A DNA stretch of 64,000 bases. Origin: Methylomicrobium sp035916875 (GTDB lineage Bacteria > Pseudomonadota > Gammaproteobacteria > Methylococcales > Methylomonadaceae). Below are positions 18,342 to 27,333 of this stretch, piece after piece. Below the pieces are notes generated by a model. That model worked only from the letters and a program-made list of their open reading frames with translations, searched no databases and was not told the origin of the DNA. A program made the position numbers and the translations under genes. The DNA lies in contig NZ_JAXUHN010000096.1 of assembly GCF_035916875.1 (NCBI RefSeq), forward strand, positions 62,001-126,000. The letters run 5' to 3'. How positions within the stretch are numbered: the stretch's first letter is position 1; each line of letters opens with the position of its first letter.

Positions 18342-18650
18342 TCATCGTCCCTGCATTTGCGTTCGCAGCATCTCCATTTCTTCCAGCAAATCCAAAACCA
18401 GGGCAACGCCTTGCAGATTTACGCCCAGATCCTGCCGTAAGCGGATCGCAACCTGTAAACGTTTCAACGCTTTGGTGTCGAACCTCCAAGTTTGCACACT
18501 AGCGCCCTGCGGCTCCAATACCCCTTCTTCGACCATTTCAATGATCTGCTCGGGACTTGTTTTAGCGTACTCGCACAGATCGACCAGGGAAAACCATACG
18601 GTCTCATCCAATACCATACCGGTAATAACAAACATTTCTTTAGTCATCAC
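18342..18650 (-). CDS. cbpM: Chaperone modulator CbpM
   Basis: A 102-residue MerR-like helix-turn-helix protein of the CbpM family, which binds the J-domain of CbpA and inhibits both its co-chaperone and DNA-binding activity. The sequence WFSLVDLCEYAKTSPEQIIE with WRFDTKALKRLQVAIRLR and a C-terminal LDLLEEMEMLR helix fits the family. Its start overlaps the cbpA stop by 4 bases, the standard cbpA-cbpM arrangement. Confidence 0.9.
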   Translation of the reverse strand: MMTKEMFVITGMVLDETVWFSLVDLCEYAKTSPEQIIEMVEEGVLEPQGASVQTWRFDTKALKRLQVAIRLRQDLGVNLQGVALVLDLLEEMEMLRTQMQGR

Positions 18651-19597
18651 TTGATACCCATGTCTGCTCGCGGATTCATCGGCATGACGTTAGCCATCTT
18701 TTGATATAAGTCTTTTGCCGGCTCGCTGTTCGCGGGCGGCGTCACAATTTTTAGTGTGATGAATTGATCGCCCGGCGTCGCGGCAGGCAGACCTCGGCCT
18801 TTCAGACGCAATTGCGTGCCCGATTGCGAACCCGCAGGAATTTTGACATCGACCTTGCCGCCCAGAGTGGGAGCTGAAACCGTTGCGCCTAAAGCGGCCT
18901 CCCATGGCGTCACTGGCAATTCCATATAAATATCCCTACCCTTCGCATGAAAATAACGGTGGGGGTTAAACTCGACTTCAAGATATAAATCGCCGCTCTG
19001 TCCGCCGTGAACTCCCGGCATCCCCTGACCGGCCAGGCGTATGCGCTGGCTGGCCTGGATGCCGCGCGGAATTTTGATATTGAGTGTACGTTTATTCGAC
19101 ATGATCCGGCCCTGAGCGTCGATTTCCGGCATGTTAAGCGTAATCATCCGCACCCCGCCAAGATAGGCGTCTTCCAAATCGATCGCGATGCGCGCCTGCT
19201 GATCTTCGCCCTGGGCATGAAAGCCCCGGTAAAATACGCCTTCCTGACCGGGCGCAAAGCCGCCGCCGAACAAGGCCTCGAAAAAATCACTGAAGCCTGC
19301 CGGCCGGCCGCCCGCAGAACCCTTGCCGAAATCGAATTCACGCTGCCAGTCGGGCGGAGGCGTAAAGGGCTGTCCTTCCCGCCAGTTCTGGCCGATTTTG
19401 TCATAGGCGGCGCGTTTTTTCGGATCTTTCAGCACCTCGTAAGCTTCGCCGAGTTCCTTGAATTTGGCTTCGGCATTGGCTTCCTTGCTCACATCGGGAT
19501 GGTATTTGCGGGCCAGTTTACGGTACGCCCTTTTGATTTCTTCCGGCGTCGCCTTGCGATCGACGCCCATGATCTTGTAATAATCTTTATACTCCAT
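18647..19597 (-). CDS. cbpA: Curved DNA-binding protein / DnaJ-class co-chaperone CbpA
   Basis: A 316-residue J-protein. The J-domain (1-70) has the HPD motif in RKYHPDVSKEANAEAKFKEL, followed by a G/F-rich linker (about 75-130) and two C-terminal substrate-binding beta domains with no zinc-finger cysteines, as in CbpA rather than DnaJ. It stimulates DnaK ATPase and binds curved DNA, and is typically under RpoS control in enterics; rpoS is in this window at 62.8 kb but no promoter element was identified here. It is co-transcribed with cbpM. Confidence 0.92.
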   Translation of the reverse strand: MEYKDYYKIMGVDRKATPEEIKRAYRKLARKYHPDVSKEANAEAKFKELGEAYEVLKDPKKRAAYDKIGQNWREGQPFTPPPDWQREFDFGKGSAGGRPAGFSDFFEALFGGGFAPGQEGVFYRGFHAQGEDQQARIAIDLEDAYLGGVRMITLNMPEIDAQGRIMSNKRTLNIKIPRGIQASQRIRLAGQGMPGVHGGQSGDLYLEVEFNPHRYFHAKGRDIYMELPVTPWEAALGATVSAPTLGGKVDVKIPAGSQSGTQLRLKGRGLPAATPGDQFITLKIVTPPANSEPAKDLYQKMANVMPMNPRADMGIK

Positions 19598-19792
19598 CGG
19601 ATCGGCACAGGGTTGGGAAATTCAAAAAGGTTATGATAATCCTAACCCGAAAAAACTATAATGAAAACTTGCTGTCTTTACCCAACAGATTTCACATGTT
19701 AATCACATCTCTCGGGTAAAATAAAAACCGCGCAAGTACGGCGTATGGCGTATTCAGTGAAATAATAATGCCTCATTGACTCAGAAATCATC

Positions 19793-22192
19793 ATGAAAAT
19801 AATACCGTTAGACCCCTCTCAACTCTACAAGCCTTGTGACCTATCCCAGCTGAACTTCGCTTCCACCGAGGAATTGGACGATATTGACCTCGCAGTCGGC
19901 CAAGAACGCGCGATCGAGTCACTGAAGGTCGGCATCCGCATCGCCAGGAAAGGTTATAACATATTTGCGATGGCCCCCTCCGGCACCGGAAAACTGACGT
20001 CGGTATTGCAACTTGCCGAACACGAAGCCGGCCGCCAGGCGATACCGGCCGATTGGTGTTATGTGCATAATTTCAGCCAGCCGTCCAAGCCGAACGCGAT
20101 CAAACTCGTTCCCGGCCAAGGTCGAATCTTCCAGTCCGATATGGAGCAGTTGATCGACGAACTGAGCATCGCTATACCCGCGGCCTTCGACGGCGATGAA
20201 TACCGTTCCCGAGTCGGCGAACTGGAAAGTAAGTCCCGCCAGCATGAAATCGACCAACTCAGCCAACTGCGCGACGAAGCCGCGGACGCGCATATCATCC
20301 TGACCGAAACACCGACGGGCTATGCATTCGCTCCGGCTGACGACAAAGAACACCCGATCAGTTCCGAAGAGTTCGGTAAATTCGACAAGGACAAGCAGCA
20401 CCAGATTGAAAAATCGATCTTCGAATTTCAGGAACGCTTGCAGAACCTGCTCAAAAAATTTCCGTCCTGGCGCAAGGAAACCAAGCGCAAACTGCAGGCG
20501 CTGAACCGCGAAGTAGCTGAACTCGCGGTCAATCACTCGATAGACGATCTGCTGGCGAAATACGCAAAACAGGAAGTGATTCTGGCTTATCTGAAAGATG
20601 TCAAACAGGACATCATCGATCATATCCGCGATTTCATTCCGCATTCCGAAAAGGTCATCTCTTTCATGGAATTTCCTCAGGAACAGAATCCTTTTAAACG
20701 CTATCAGGTCAATCTGATGGTGGATTTAAGCCAGAAGAAATCCGCGCCGGTCGTTTTCGAACAAAATCCGAATTACAGCAATTTGGTTGGGCGGATCGAT
20801 CATCAGGCCTTTATGGGCTCCCTGGTCACCGACTTTACGATGATCAAGCCCGGCGCCTTGCACAAGGCGAACGGCGGTTATCTGATTCTAGACACGCAAA
20901 AACTGCTGTTTCAGCCCTATGCTTGGGAAAGCCTGAAAAGAACCCTGCAAATGGGCGAAATTAAGATTGAATCCCTGGAGCGCGCGCTGAGCCTGATAAG
21001 CACCTCGGCGCTCGAACCCGAACCGATTCCACTCGATGTCAAAGTCATCCTGATCGGCGAACCGCTGTTTTATTATTTACTGAGCGCCTATGATCCGGAG
21101 TTTCATGATCTCTTCAAGATCGCGGCCGACTTCGACGATACGGTCTCCCGAGAATCCAAAACGCCCGACTATGCCCGCCTGTTGGCGACGCTCGCACGCC
21201 GTGAAAACCTCAGGCCATTGAGCCGCCAGGCGGTCGCCCGGATCATCGAACATAGCGCGCGGTTGACCGGCGACACGGAGAAACTTTTAACGCATCTGCG
21301 CAGCATCACCGATCTGTTGACCGAAGCCGATTATTGGGCAAGCAGCAACGGCCATACCGAGATCACCCACAGCGACGTGCAACAGGCGATCGATCACAAA
21401 ATCAGGCGTCTAGACAAGATACGCGAAAAACTGTACGAAAACATTTTGCGCGACACCCTGCTGATCGACACCGAAGGTAAGGTCGTCGGCCAGATCAATG
21501 GACTGTCGATACTGCAAGTCGGCGACTTCATGTTCGGCCAGCCTTCAAGGATTACCGCGACCACGCGCCTCGGAAGCGGCAAAATCGTCGACATCATGCG
21601 CGAAACCGAGCTCGGCGGCGCGCTGCATTCGAAAGGCGTGCTGATACTGTCGAGCTTCATCGCCGCGAAATATGCCAGAAAAAGCCCGTTTTCGATGGCC
21701 GCAAGCCTAGTCTTCGAACAAGCCTACGGCGAAGTTGAAGGCGATAGCGCCTCGCTGGCCGAACTTTGCGCGATTCTGTCCTCACTGGCGCGGGCGCCGC
21801 TCAGACAGGATATTGCAATCACCGGTTCGGTCAATCAACTCGGCCAGGTACAGCCGATCGGCGGCGTCAATGAAAAAATTGAAGGTTTCTTCGACATTTG
21901 CGCGGCGAAAGGCTTGACCGGCACGCAAGGCGTAATTATCCCGACTAGCAATATCAAACACCTGATGCTGCGCTGGGATGTCGTGCATGCAGCGCAGACG
22001 AAACAGTTTTCGATCTATGCGGTAACGACCGTCGATCAAGCTCTGGAAATATTAACCGATCTCGAAGCCGGCGAAGCCGACGCAGCAGGCAGCTATCCGC
22101 CCGAATCGTTCAATGCGAAGGTCGATGCGCAATTGCAGCAATTTACGCTGATAAAAAAAGATTTCAACAAATCACAGCCGGATAGTGTCTGA
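19793..22192 (+). CDS. Lon-family ATP-dependent protease (LonH/YcbZ type)
   Basis: A 799-residue AAA+ protease of the Lon-related class. The P-loop APSGTGKLTS is at 61-70. A long coiled-coil insertion (about 130-280) follows, then the rest of the ATPase with PGALHKANGGYLILDTQKLL (Walker B region) and the C-terminal Lon peptidase domain, where the Ser-Lys dyad is S652 (EGDSASLAEL) and K695 (IGGVNEKIEG). This resembles E. coli YcbZ and the TTHA-type LonC/LonH group rather than canonical housekeeping Lon, since the LAN substrate-recognition domain is absent. The glucan phosphorylase gene starts 34 bases downstream and may share the transcript. Confidence 0.9.
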   Translation: MKIIPLDPSQLYKPCDLSQLNFASTEELDDIDLAVGQERAIESLKVGIRIARKGYNIFAMAPSGTGKLTSVLQLAEHEAGRQAIPADWCYVHNFSQPSKPNAIKLVPGQGRIFQSDMEQLIDELSIAIPAAFDGDEYRSRVGELESKSRQHEIDQLSQLRDEAADAHIILTETPTGYAFAPADDKEHPISSEEFGKFDKDKQHQIEKSIFEFQERLQNLLKKFPSWRKETKRKLQALNREVAELAVNHSIDDLLAKYAKQEVILAYLKDVKQDIIDHIRDFIPHSEKVISFMEFPQEQNPFKRYQVNLMVDLSQKKSAPVVFEQNPNYSNLVGRIDHQAFMGSLVTDFTMIKPGALHKANGGYLILDTQKLLFQPYAWESLKRTLQMGEIKIESLERALSLISTSALEPEPIPLDVKVILIGEPLFYYLLSAYDPEFHDLFKIAADFDDTVSRESKTPDYARLLATLARRENLRPLSRQAVARIIEHSARLTGDTEKLLTHLRSITDLLTEADYWASSNGHTEITHSDVQQAIDHKIRRLDKIREKLYENILRDTLLIDTEGKVVGQINGLSILQVGDFMFGQPSRITATTRLGSGKIVDIMRETELGGALHSKGVLILSSFIAAKYARKSPFSMAASLVFEQAYGEVEGDSASLAELCAILSSLARAPLRQDIAITGSVNQLGQVQPIGGVNEKIEGFFDICAAKGLTGTQGVIIPTSNIKHLMLRWDVVHAAQTKQFSIYAVTTVDQALEILTDLEAGEADAAGSYPPESFNAKVDAQLQQFTLIKKDFNKSQPDSV

Positions 22193-22226
22193 ACAGGCGA
22201 TCCGTCCTCTACACAGGTAAAGCATT

Positions 22227-24746
22227 ATGAAAACAACCGGATTCTTTCGGCCCGACATGGCCAAAAAGCTCGACGGTCTGGTCGAACTGGCCGGTGACTG
22301 CAGTTACACTTGGGCACACGGCGCGGACGAAATCTGGTGCGAACTCGATGCCGAATTATGGAACCTGACGCGCAATCCTTGGCTGGTACTGCAATCGGTA
22401 TCGCATTCGCATCTCGAAAGGCTCTCCGAAAACCCTGACTTTTGTCAGAAACTGCACGCAATCGTGTCGGCACACCGGCTTGCATTGTCCGAAAATCGCT
22501 GGTTCCAACACCATTACGAGCAACAAACCGCGCTGAAGAAAATTGCCTACTTCAGCATGGAGTTCGGCCTCAGCGAGGCGCTGCCGATTTATTCCGGCGG
22601 TCTCGGACTTTTGGCCGGCGATCATTTGAAGGCCGCCAGCGATTTGGGCTTGCCGTTGGTCGGTGTCGGCCTCCTCTATCAGAACGGTTATTTTCGCCAG
22701 GATTTCGACGCCGACGGCAACCAGATTGCACTCTATCCGTCCAGCAATATCACCGATCTGCCGGTCACGCCGGTGCGCGATGCGAGCGGCGAATTGCTGC
22801 GCATCAAGCTCTTAACGCCTTATCAACTCTGGGTCAGGGTCTGGCAGGCGCAAATCGGCCGCATCGAATTGTATTTGCTCGACACGAACGATCCGATCAA
22901 TCATCCTGTCGATCGCTGCATCACCACGGAATTGTATGGCGGAGGCTCCAGACACCGGCTCGCGCAGGAAATTCTGCTCGGCATTGGCGGTTGGCGCGTT
23001 TTACAGGCTTTGGACATCACGCCCGACGTATGCCATCTGAATGAAGGCCACGCCGCCTTCGTTGTACTCGAACGGGCGCGCGATGTGATGCGCGAGAAAA
23101 ATCTCGATTTTGCGACGGCTCTGACGATTACACGAGCCGGCAACCTTTTCACCACGCACACGCCGGTCGAAGCCGGCTTCGACCGATTCAGTCCCCAGAT
23201 GATCAACGATCAACTGGGGCTGTATGCGAAAGAACTCGATATCAATGTACAGACGCTGTTGAGTCTGGGCCGGACGCCCGACTGCACGGATCCCTCCGCG
23301 CCTTTCAACATGGCCTATCTGGCGATACACGGCAGCGCGGCAGTCAACGGCGTCAGTCGCCTGCACGCAGAAGTCAGCAGAGAGATTTTCAGTCCGCTGT
23401 TTCCGAACTGGTCACGCTTTGACAGTCCGGTCACCAATGTGACCAACGGCGTCCACGTTCCGGCGTGGGATTCGAAGGAAGCAGACGAATTATGGACACG
23501 CCTTTGCGGCAAGGGCCGCTGGTTCTGCGATCCGGACATAGTCAGCAATAATTTCAACCGGGTCGCAGATCAGGAACTTTGGCAAATGCGCGCGAAAAAC
23601 CGAGCGCGCCTAGTTCATTTCGTGCGCGACGAATTCCGGCGCGAACTCAACATTCACAGTAATTTACCCGAAAATGGACTCGATAAGCGCGTATTGCGCC
23701 TGTTCGATCCGAATGTGATGACGATCGGTTTCGCGCGCCGCTTCGCGACCTACAAACGTCCTAACCTGTTGTTGACCGATCCCGACCGGCTGGCTCGCAT
23801 TCTGTGCAATCCGGCCATGCCCGTGCAGTTGGTCATCTCGGGCAAGGCGCACCCCGCCGATATTCCCGGCCAACAATTGATCAAGGCCTGGCATCAGTTC
23901 ATGCGCCGCCCGGGGATTCGTGATCGGGCAGTGTTTTTGAGCGATTATGACATGGTCACTGCGGAATATCTGGTGCAGGGCGTTGATTTATGGATCAATA
24001 CGCCAAAGCGTCCTTGGGAAGCCTGCGGTACTAGCGGCATGAAGATTTTGGTCAACGGCGGTCTGAATGTTTCAGAACTTGACGGCTGGTGGGCCGAGGC
24101 CTACACTCCGGAAGTCGGCTGGACTTTGAACGGCAATGAAGACGGGCACAGTGACCGGGAACAGGCGGAGATTCTCTACCGTCTGTTGGAGGATGAAATC
24201 GTGCCGGCCTTTTATGACCGCAACGAAAACGACATCCCCGAACGCTGGACCAAAAAAATGCGCGCCAGCATGATCACCCTGACACCGTATTTTTCCGCCA
24301 ACCGGATGGTTCGGGAATATACCGAACGTTTCTATCTGCCGATGGCCGCGCATTACCACGAACGGGCCGCAAAACAAGGCGAGTTAGGTAAAAAACTGAA
24401 AGAATGGTTTCAGAATCTCTATGACTTCTGGCCGAAAATCCATGTCGCGAATGTGCAGGCCGAAGATCAGGGCACTCAATACTGCTTTAAGCTGCACATC
24501 TACCTTGGCGATCTGACCGCCGACGATGTCTCGGTACAATTGTTTTCGGAACCCACCGCCGACATTCACCAAACCATCCATCAAATCCCGATCGATCATC
24601 CGATTCCGGGCGCGATCAACGGCTATGTATACAGCCTCACGATTCCTGCGGTCCGGCCGATCAAGGATTACACTCCCCGCATCATTCCGCACCATCCCGG
24701 CTGCCTGGTACCGATCGAGACACAACATATTTTATGGATACATTGA
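22227..24746 (+). CDS. glgP: Alpha-glucan phosphorylase (GT35)
   Basis: An 839-residue PLP-dependent phosphorylase releasing glucose-1-phosphate from alpha-1,4-glucans. Features include AYFSMEFGLSEALPIYSGGL, NEGHAAFVVLER, NVTNGVHVPAW, RRFATYKRPNLLL and the PLP/active-site region EACGTSGMKILVNGGLNVSE. The short N-terminus places it in the TIGR02094 group (Thermus/actinobacterial-like), not the E. coli MalP/GlgP type. It probably mobilises stored glycogen. No other glg gene is nearby. Confidence 0.9.
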   Translation: MKTTGFFRPDMAKKLDGLVELAGDCSYTWAHGADEIWCELDAELWNLTRNPWLVLQSVSHSHLERLSENPDFCQKLHAIVSAHRLALSENRWFQHHYEQQTALKKIAYFSMEFGLSEALPIYSGGLGLLAGDHLKAASDLGLPLVGVGLLYQNGYFRQDFDADGNQIALYPSSNITDLPVTPVRDASGELLRIKLLTPYQLWVRVWQAQIGRIELYLLDTNDPINHPVDRCITTELYGGGSRHRLAQEILLGIGGWRVLQALDITPDVCHLNEGHAAFVVLERARDVMREKNLDFATALTITRAGNLFTTHTPVEAGFDRFSPQMINDQLGLYAKELDINVQTLLSLGRTPDCTDPSAPFNMAYLAIHGSAAVNGVSRLHAEVSREIFSPLFPNWSRFDSPVTNVTNGVHVPAWDSKEADELWTRLCGKGRWFCDPDIVSNNFNRVADQELWQMRAKNRARLVHFVRDEFRRELNIHSNLPENGLDKRVLRLFDPNVMTIGFARRFATYKRPNLLLTDPDRLARILCNPAMPVQLVISGKAHPADIPGQQLIKAWHQFMRRPGIRDRAVFLSDYDMVTAEYLVQGVDLWINTPKRPWEACGTSGMKILVNGGLNVSELDGWWAEAYTPEVGWTLNGNEDGHSDREQAEILYRLLEDEIVPAFYDRNENDIPERWTKKMRASMITLTPYFSANRMVREYTERFYLPMAAHYHERAAKQGELGKKLKEWFQNLYDFWPKIHVANVQAEDQGTQYCFKLHIYLGDLTADDVSVQLFSEPTADIHQTIHQIPIDHPIPGAINGYVYSLTIPAVRPIKDYTPRIIPHHPGCLVPIETQHILWIH

Positions 24747-24757
24747 GGGAGAGTTGT

Positions 24758-24775
24758 CGGCTTTCAAAAAAGCCG
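24758..24775. terminator. Small hairpin between convergent genes
   Basis: CGGCTTT at 24758-24764 pairs with AAAGCCG at 24769-24775 over a four-base loop, in the 39-base gap between convergent glgP and the P-loop kinase gene. A weak bidirectional terminator is plausible. Confidence 0.4.
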
Positions 24776-24785
24776 TGATCATCCC

Positions 24786-27005
24786 CTACCCGCTGATCGA
24801 CCCTTGCAGGCGGGTCATCCAGGGCTCTTGCGTATGTGGGTCGACATGGAATGCGAGCGCTTCAGGTTTGTGCAGAAGGCCTTCCGCGCCGGATGCATGC
24901 GGGTTAAGCTGGCGTTTTTCGACGAAATCGATCATCCGCCGGGTGTTGTAGATCAGTAGCACCCGGTTGCCGTTTTGCACCGGATAAATCAGGTAGGCAA
25001 TATTGCTTTCATCAAACGCCGGGTTGCGCGCGAACAATCCGGCCAGTCGGTCCTGATCGCCCAGCGACAGCACGTTCAGCAAGGAATCGTAGCGCCAGGC
25101 AATAATCAGGTGCAAATGTTCGGCCAAGCCGCCGTCGCGCTGCTTCTCGCGCAAGATGTCAACCTGCTGGTCGGACAGGATGAAACTTTCGGCGACCAGA
25201 TAATGTTTGCCGCGTTCGCCGTCGTTCGCGAACAGCGCCAGTTTGTCGAGCGCCGAGTCTTCGAGCGCGTTCAGAAACGATTCGGGCGAACGGATGTGCT
25301 TGTAGACGGTGATCACCCACGGCAACGCGCGGCCGGTGTCCTCGAAACGCGACTTCACGCTGTCGATCACGCCGGAACGGAACAGTTCCTCTTCGCGCCC
25401 CGGCGGCTTCACGATAAACGCATCGACCGCCGCAATCTGAGTATGGAAGCCAGCCTCCTTGAATTGCTTGATCAGGTTTGCGTAACGCGGATGATAGGGA
25501 ATGCTGGTGCCGTCATAAAGCAGGTTATAACGGAAAGTGCGCGCATGATCGGCGACCATGTCGCGCAAGCGGTTCGCGAACGGTTCGACATAGACATAAT
25601 CGTCGCTGTGATGGCCGGCGGTGGTCAGCACCAGGTACAAATCGCTGACCTTGCGAAACTCGTCCAATGACGCGATCACGAAATTGTCGCCGCATTGGGC
25701 TCTGGCGATCTCCTCGACGGCGGTCTTGCCTGACCCGGCGCCGCCCATGCACATGAACAGCTTCGGATTCGCATCCGGAGTCTTGCCTTCAAAGATTGCC
25801 GCTTTCGCCGCTTCTAACTTCGCAGTGATACGGCCAAGCCGCTCGTAAGCGATTTCGACCCCGCGTTTCAGACGCACGTCGCCATCGGCCGCGATCAGCA
25901 AACGGGTTTTCAGCGCCTCATTATTGGCCAGTTTGAAAATCGGTGTTTTGCCGCCTTCGCATTGCCGGAGCAACTCCATCAATTCGGTATGGCTCGGCAG
26001 GCGTAAACCGGTCAGCATGTTGATGTCCAGGCAGAACAGCGGCGCAATGCCGTTCGTACTCAAACGCAGGCCATCGATCTCGTGCTTGTCGGATGCGCGC
26101 AGCTCTGCAGTGCCCGGCAGATAGCCGATCACCCGTTCCGAAATGCGTAACGGAAAATCCGCGAAATGCTTGCCGGCCACGAAGTCTTCTTCGCGCACGC
26201 TGTCGAGCGGCACCAGGCCTCCGTCAATCCTGACCAGACAATCGACGCCGTCTTCGGTCCGGTGCGACAAAAACGGAATCCCGCCGACGAAGGTTTTATG
26301 CTCCGGCCATTTGCCGAAGGCATTCGGCGGGTTTTGCAGGCTTTTCGTGCGTGTCGGATCCAGCGCATGCTCGAACGCAAGCGTCAGATCGGCCTGCGAA
26401 CTTTGTTGATTGTGCAAAGCCTTCGCATCTTCGGCGGTTAGTCGGCGAAAATCGATGCCCGCCTCATAAACGCTCTTGAAAGCCGGCAGCTTGCCGAGCA
26501 CGGTCATAAAAAAATCGAGGGTAATCCGATTGCCATACGAAAATGGCCGAATTTTACGCATTTTCAGATAGAAACCGGCCAACCGTTCGGCGATGTCGGC
26601 GGTGCGGATCACGAAGCCGTTATTATCGAAAACGGCGGTATCGCGGCACTTTTCATCGTCGAGCACGAGCCCCGCTACGGCCTTGCGGAATTTTTGCCGC
26701 TTGTCGGGATCGATCATCGACCCCGGACGGTGTTTGACCGTCGGTTGTTCCTTCCAATCCTGATACATCTCCCTGTGAATATGCGAGAACAGTTCAGTAA
26801 GATAGGTCACGCGCTTGGTCTGATCGTGCGAAATGGTTGCCTCGTTTTCCTGGCGCAGAGCGGACAGCAGCACGCAGCCGCGCGCGGTCGCCAATACCGT
26901 GCGCAATTTCTTCAGTTGCTTATATCCCGCGATGCGAGGAAGGACGCTATGAGTCATGATGTCGAGATAAAGACGCGAAAGATGAAACGGCGGAAAAACA
27001 CCCAA
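24786..27005 (-). CDS. Large zeta-toxin-like P-loop kinase with degenerate Fic-like segment
   Basis: A 739-residue (or 723 from ATG 26957) protein without signal peptide. The C-terminal third is a zeta-toxin-like kinase: Walker A GGAGSGKT at 421-428, then VIASLDEFRK (D447) and YNLLYDGTSIP, in the order seen in zeta toxin/PezT kinases that phosphorylate UDP-sugars. Around residues 110-200, KMRKIRPFSYGNRITLDFF followed by AGIDFRRLTAEDAKAL resembles the core of a Fic domain, but the catalytic His is replaced by R153 and the GNGR motif is reduced to GNR, so Fic activity is unlikely. No antitoxin gene is adjacent. The TTG at 27005 and the ATG at 26957 both lack a good ribosome site. Function unknown. 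Confidence 0.6.
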   Translation of the reverse strand: MGVFPPFHLSRLYLDIMTHSVLPRIAGYKQLKKLRTVLATARGCVLLSALRQENEATISHDQTKRVTYLTELFSHIHREMYQDWKEQPTVKHRPGSMIDPDKRQKFRKAVAGLVLDDEKCRDTAVFDNNGFVIRTADIAERLAGFYLKMRKIRPFSYGNRITLDFFMTVLGKLPAFKSVYEAGIDFRRLTAEDAKALHNQQSSQADLTLAFEHALDPTRTKSLQNPPNAFGKWPEHKTFVGGIPFLSHRTEDGVDCLVRIDGGLVPLDSVREEDFVAGKHFADFPLRISERVIGYLPGTAELRASDKHEIDGLRLSTNGIAPLFCLDINMLTGLRLPSHTELMELLRQCEGGKTPIFKLANNEALKTRLLIAADGDVRLKRGVEIAYERLGRITAKLEAAKAAIFEGKTPDANPKLFMCMGGAGSGKTAVEEIARAQCGDNFVIASLDEFRKVSDLYLVLTTAGHHSDDYVYVEPFANRLRDMVADHARTFRYNLLYDGTSIPYHPRYANLIKQFKEAGFHTQIAAVDAFIVKPPGREEELFRSGVIDSVKSRFEDTGRALPWVITVYKHIRSPESFLNALEDSALDKLALFANDGERGKHYLVAESFILSDQQVDILREKQRDGGLAEHLHLIIAWRYDSLLNVLSLGDQDRLAGLFARNPAFDESNIAYLIYPVQNGNRVLLIYNTRRMIDFVEKRQLNPHASGAEGLLHKPEALAFHVDPHTQEPWMTRLQGSISG

Positions 27006-27020
27006 ACAGCCAGCAGCGGT

Positions 27021-27251
27021 TTATTTTTTGCGGATATAAAATATTTGCTGCTGCGCGTGCCGGACGAAATCGATGATTTTATGTCCTGACTGGTCCGAAT
27101 AAACGCCGATATCCAGATGGGCAGCCGGATCGGTCGCGATCACTTTGACCACATCGCCGCTGTCAATGTCCAGCAACGCTTTTTTCAGACGCAAGAGCGG
27201 CAATGGGCAATGCAGGCCGCTGGCATCAACTTCGATATCAAATTCAACCAT
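27021..27251 (-). CDS. TusA-family sulfur-relay protein
   Basis: A 76-residue protein with the TusA/SirA fold: DASGLHCPLPLLRLKKALL carries the CPxP motif with its persulfide-accepting cysteine near residue 14, followed by the VVKVIATDPAA strand and the C-terminal QQIFYIRKK. TusA proteins pass sulfur from a cysteine desulfurase to tRNA 2-thiolation or other acceptors; which acceptor applies here cannot be read. It lies immediately upstream of the zeta-like kinase gene (15 to 63 bases apart depending on its start) in the same direction, and diverges from cysG. Confidence 0.88.
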   Translation of the reverse strand: MVEFDIEVDASGLHCPLPLLRLKKALLDIDSGDVVKVIATDPAAHLDIGVYSDQSGHKIIDFVRHAQQQIFYIRKK

Positions 27252-27333
27252 CGTTCGATTTTAACTTGTAATGACTCGGTAAAGACGTCCTATAATACCA
27301 CTCTCCCAACTCTCCGAGAATGATCGCAGCGAA

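Noticed and set aside
24786..27251. Classical toxin-antitoxin pair with TusA as antitoxin
   Set aside because: The upstream protein is a clear TusA-family member with the CPxP motif, not an epsilon antitoxin; proximity alone is not enough.
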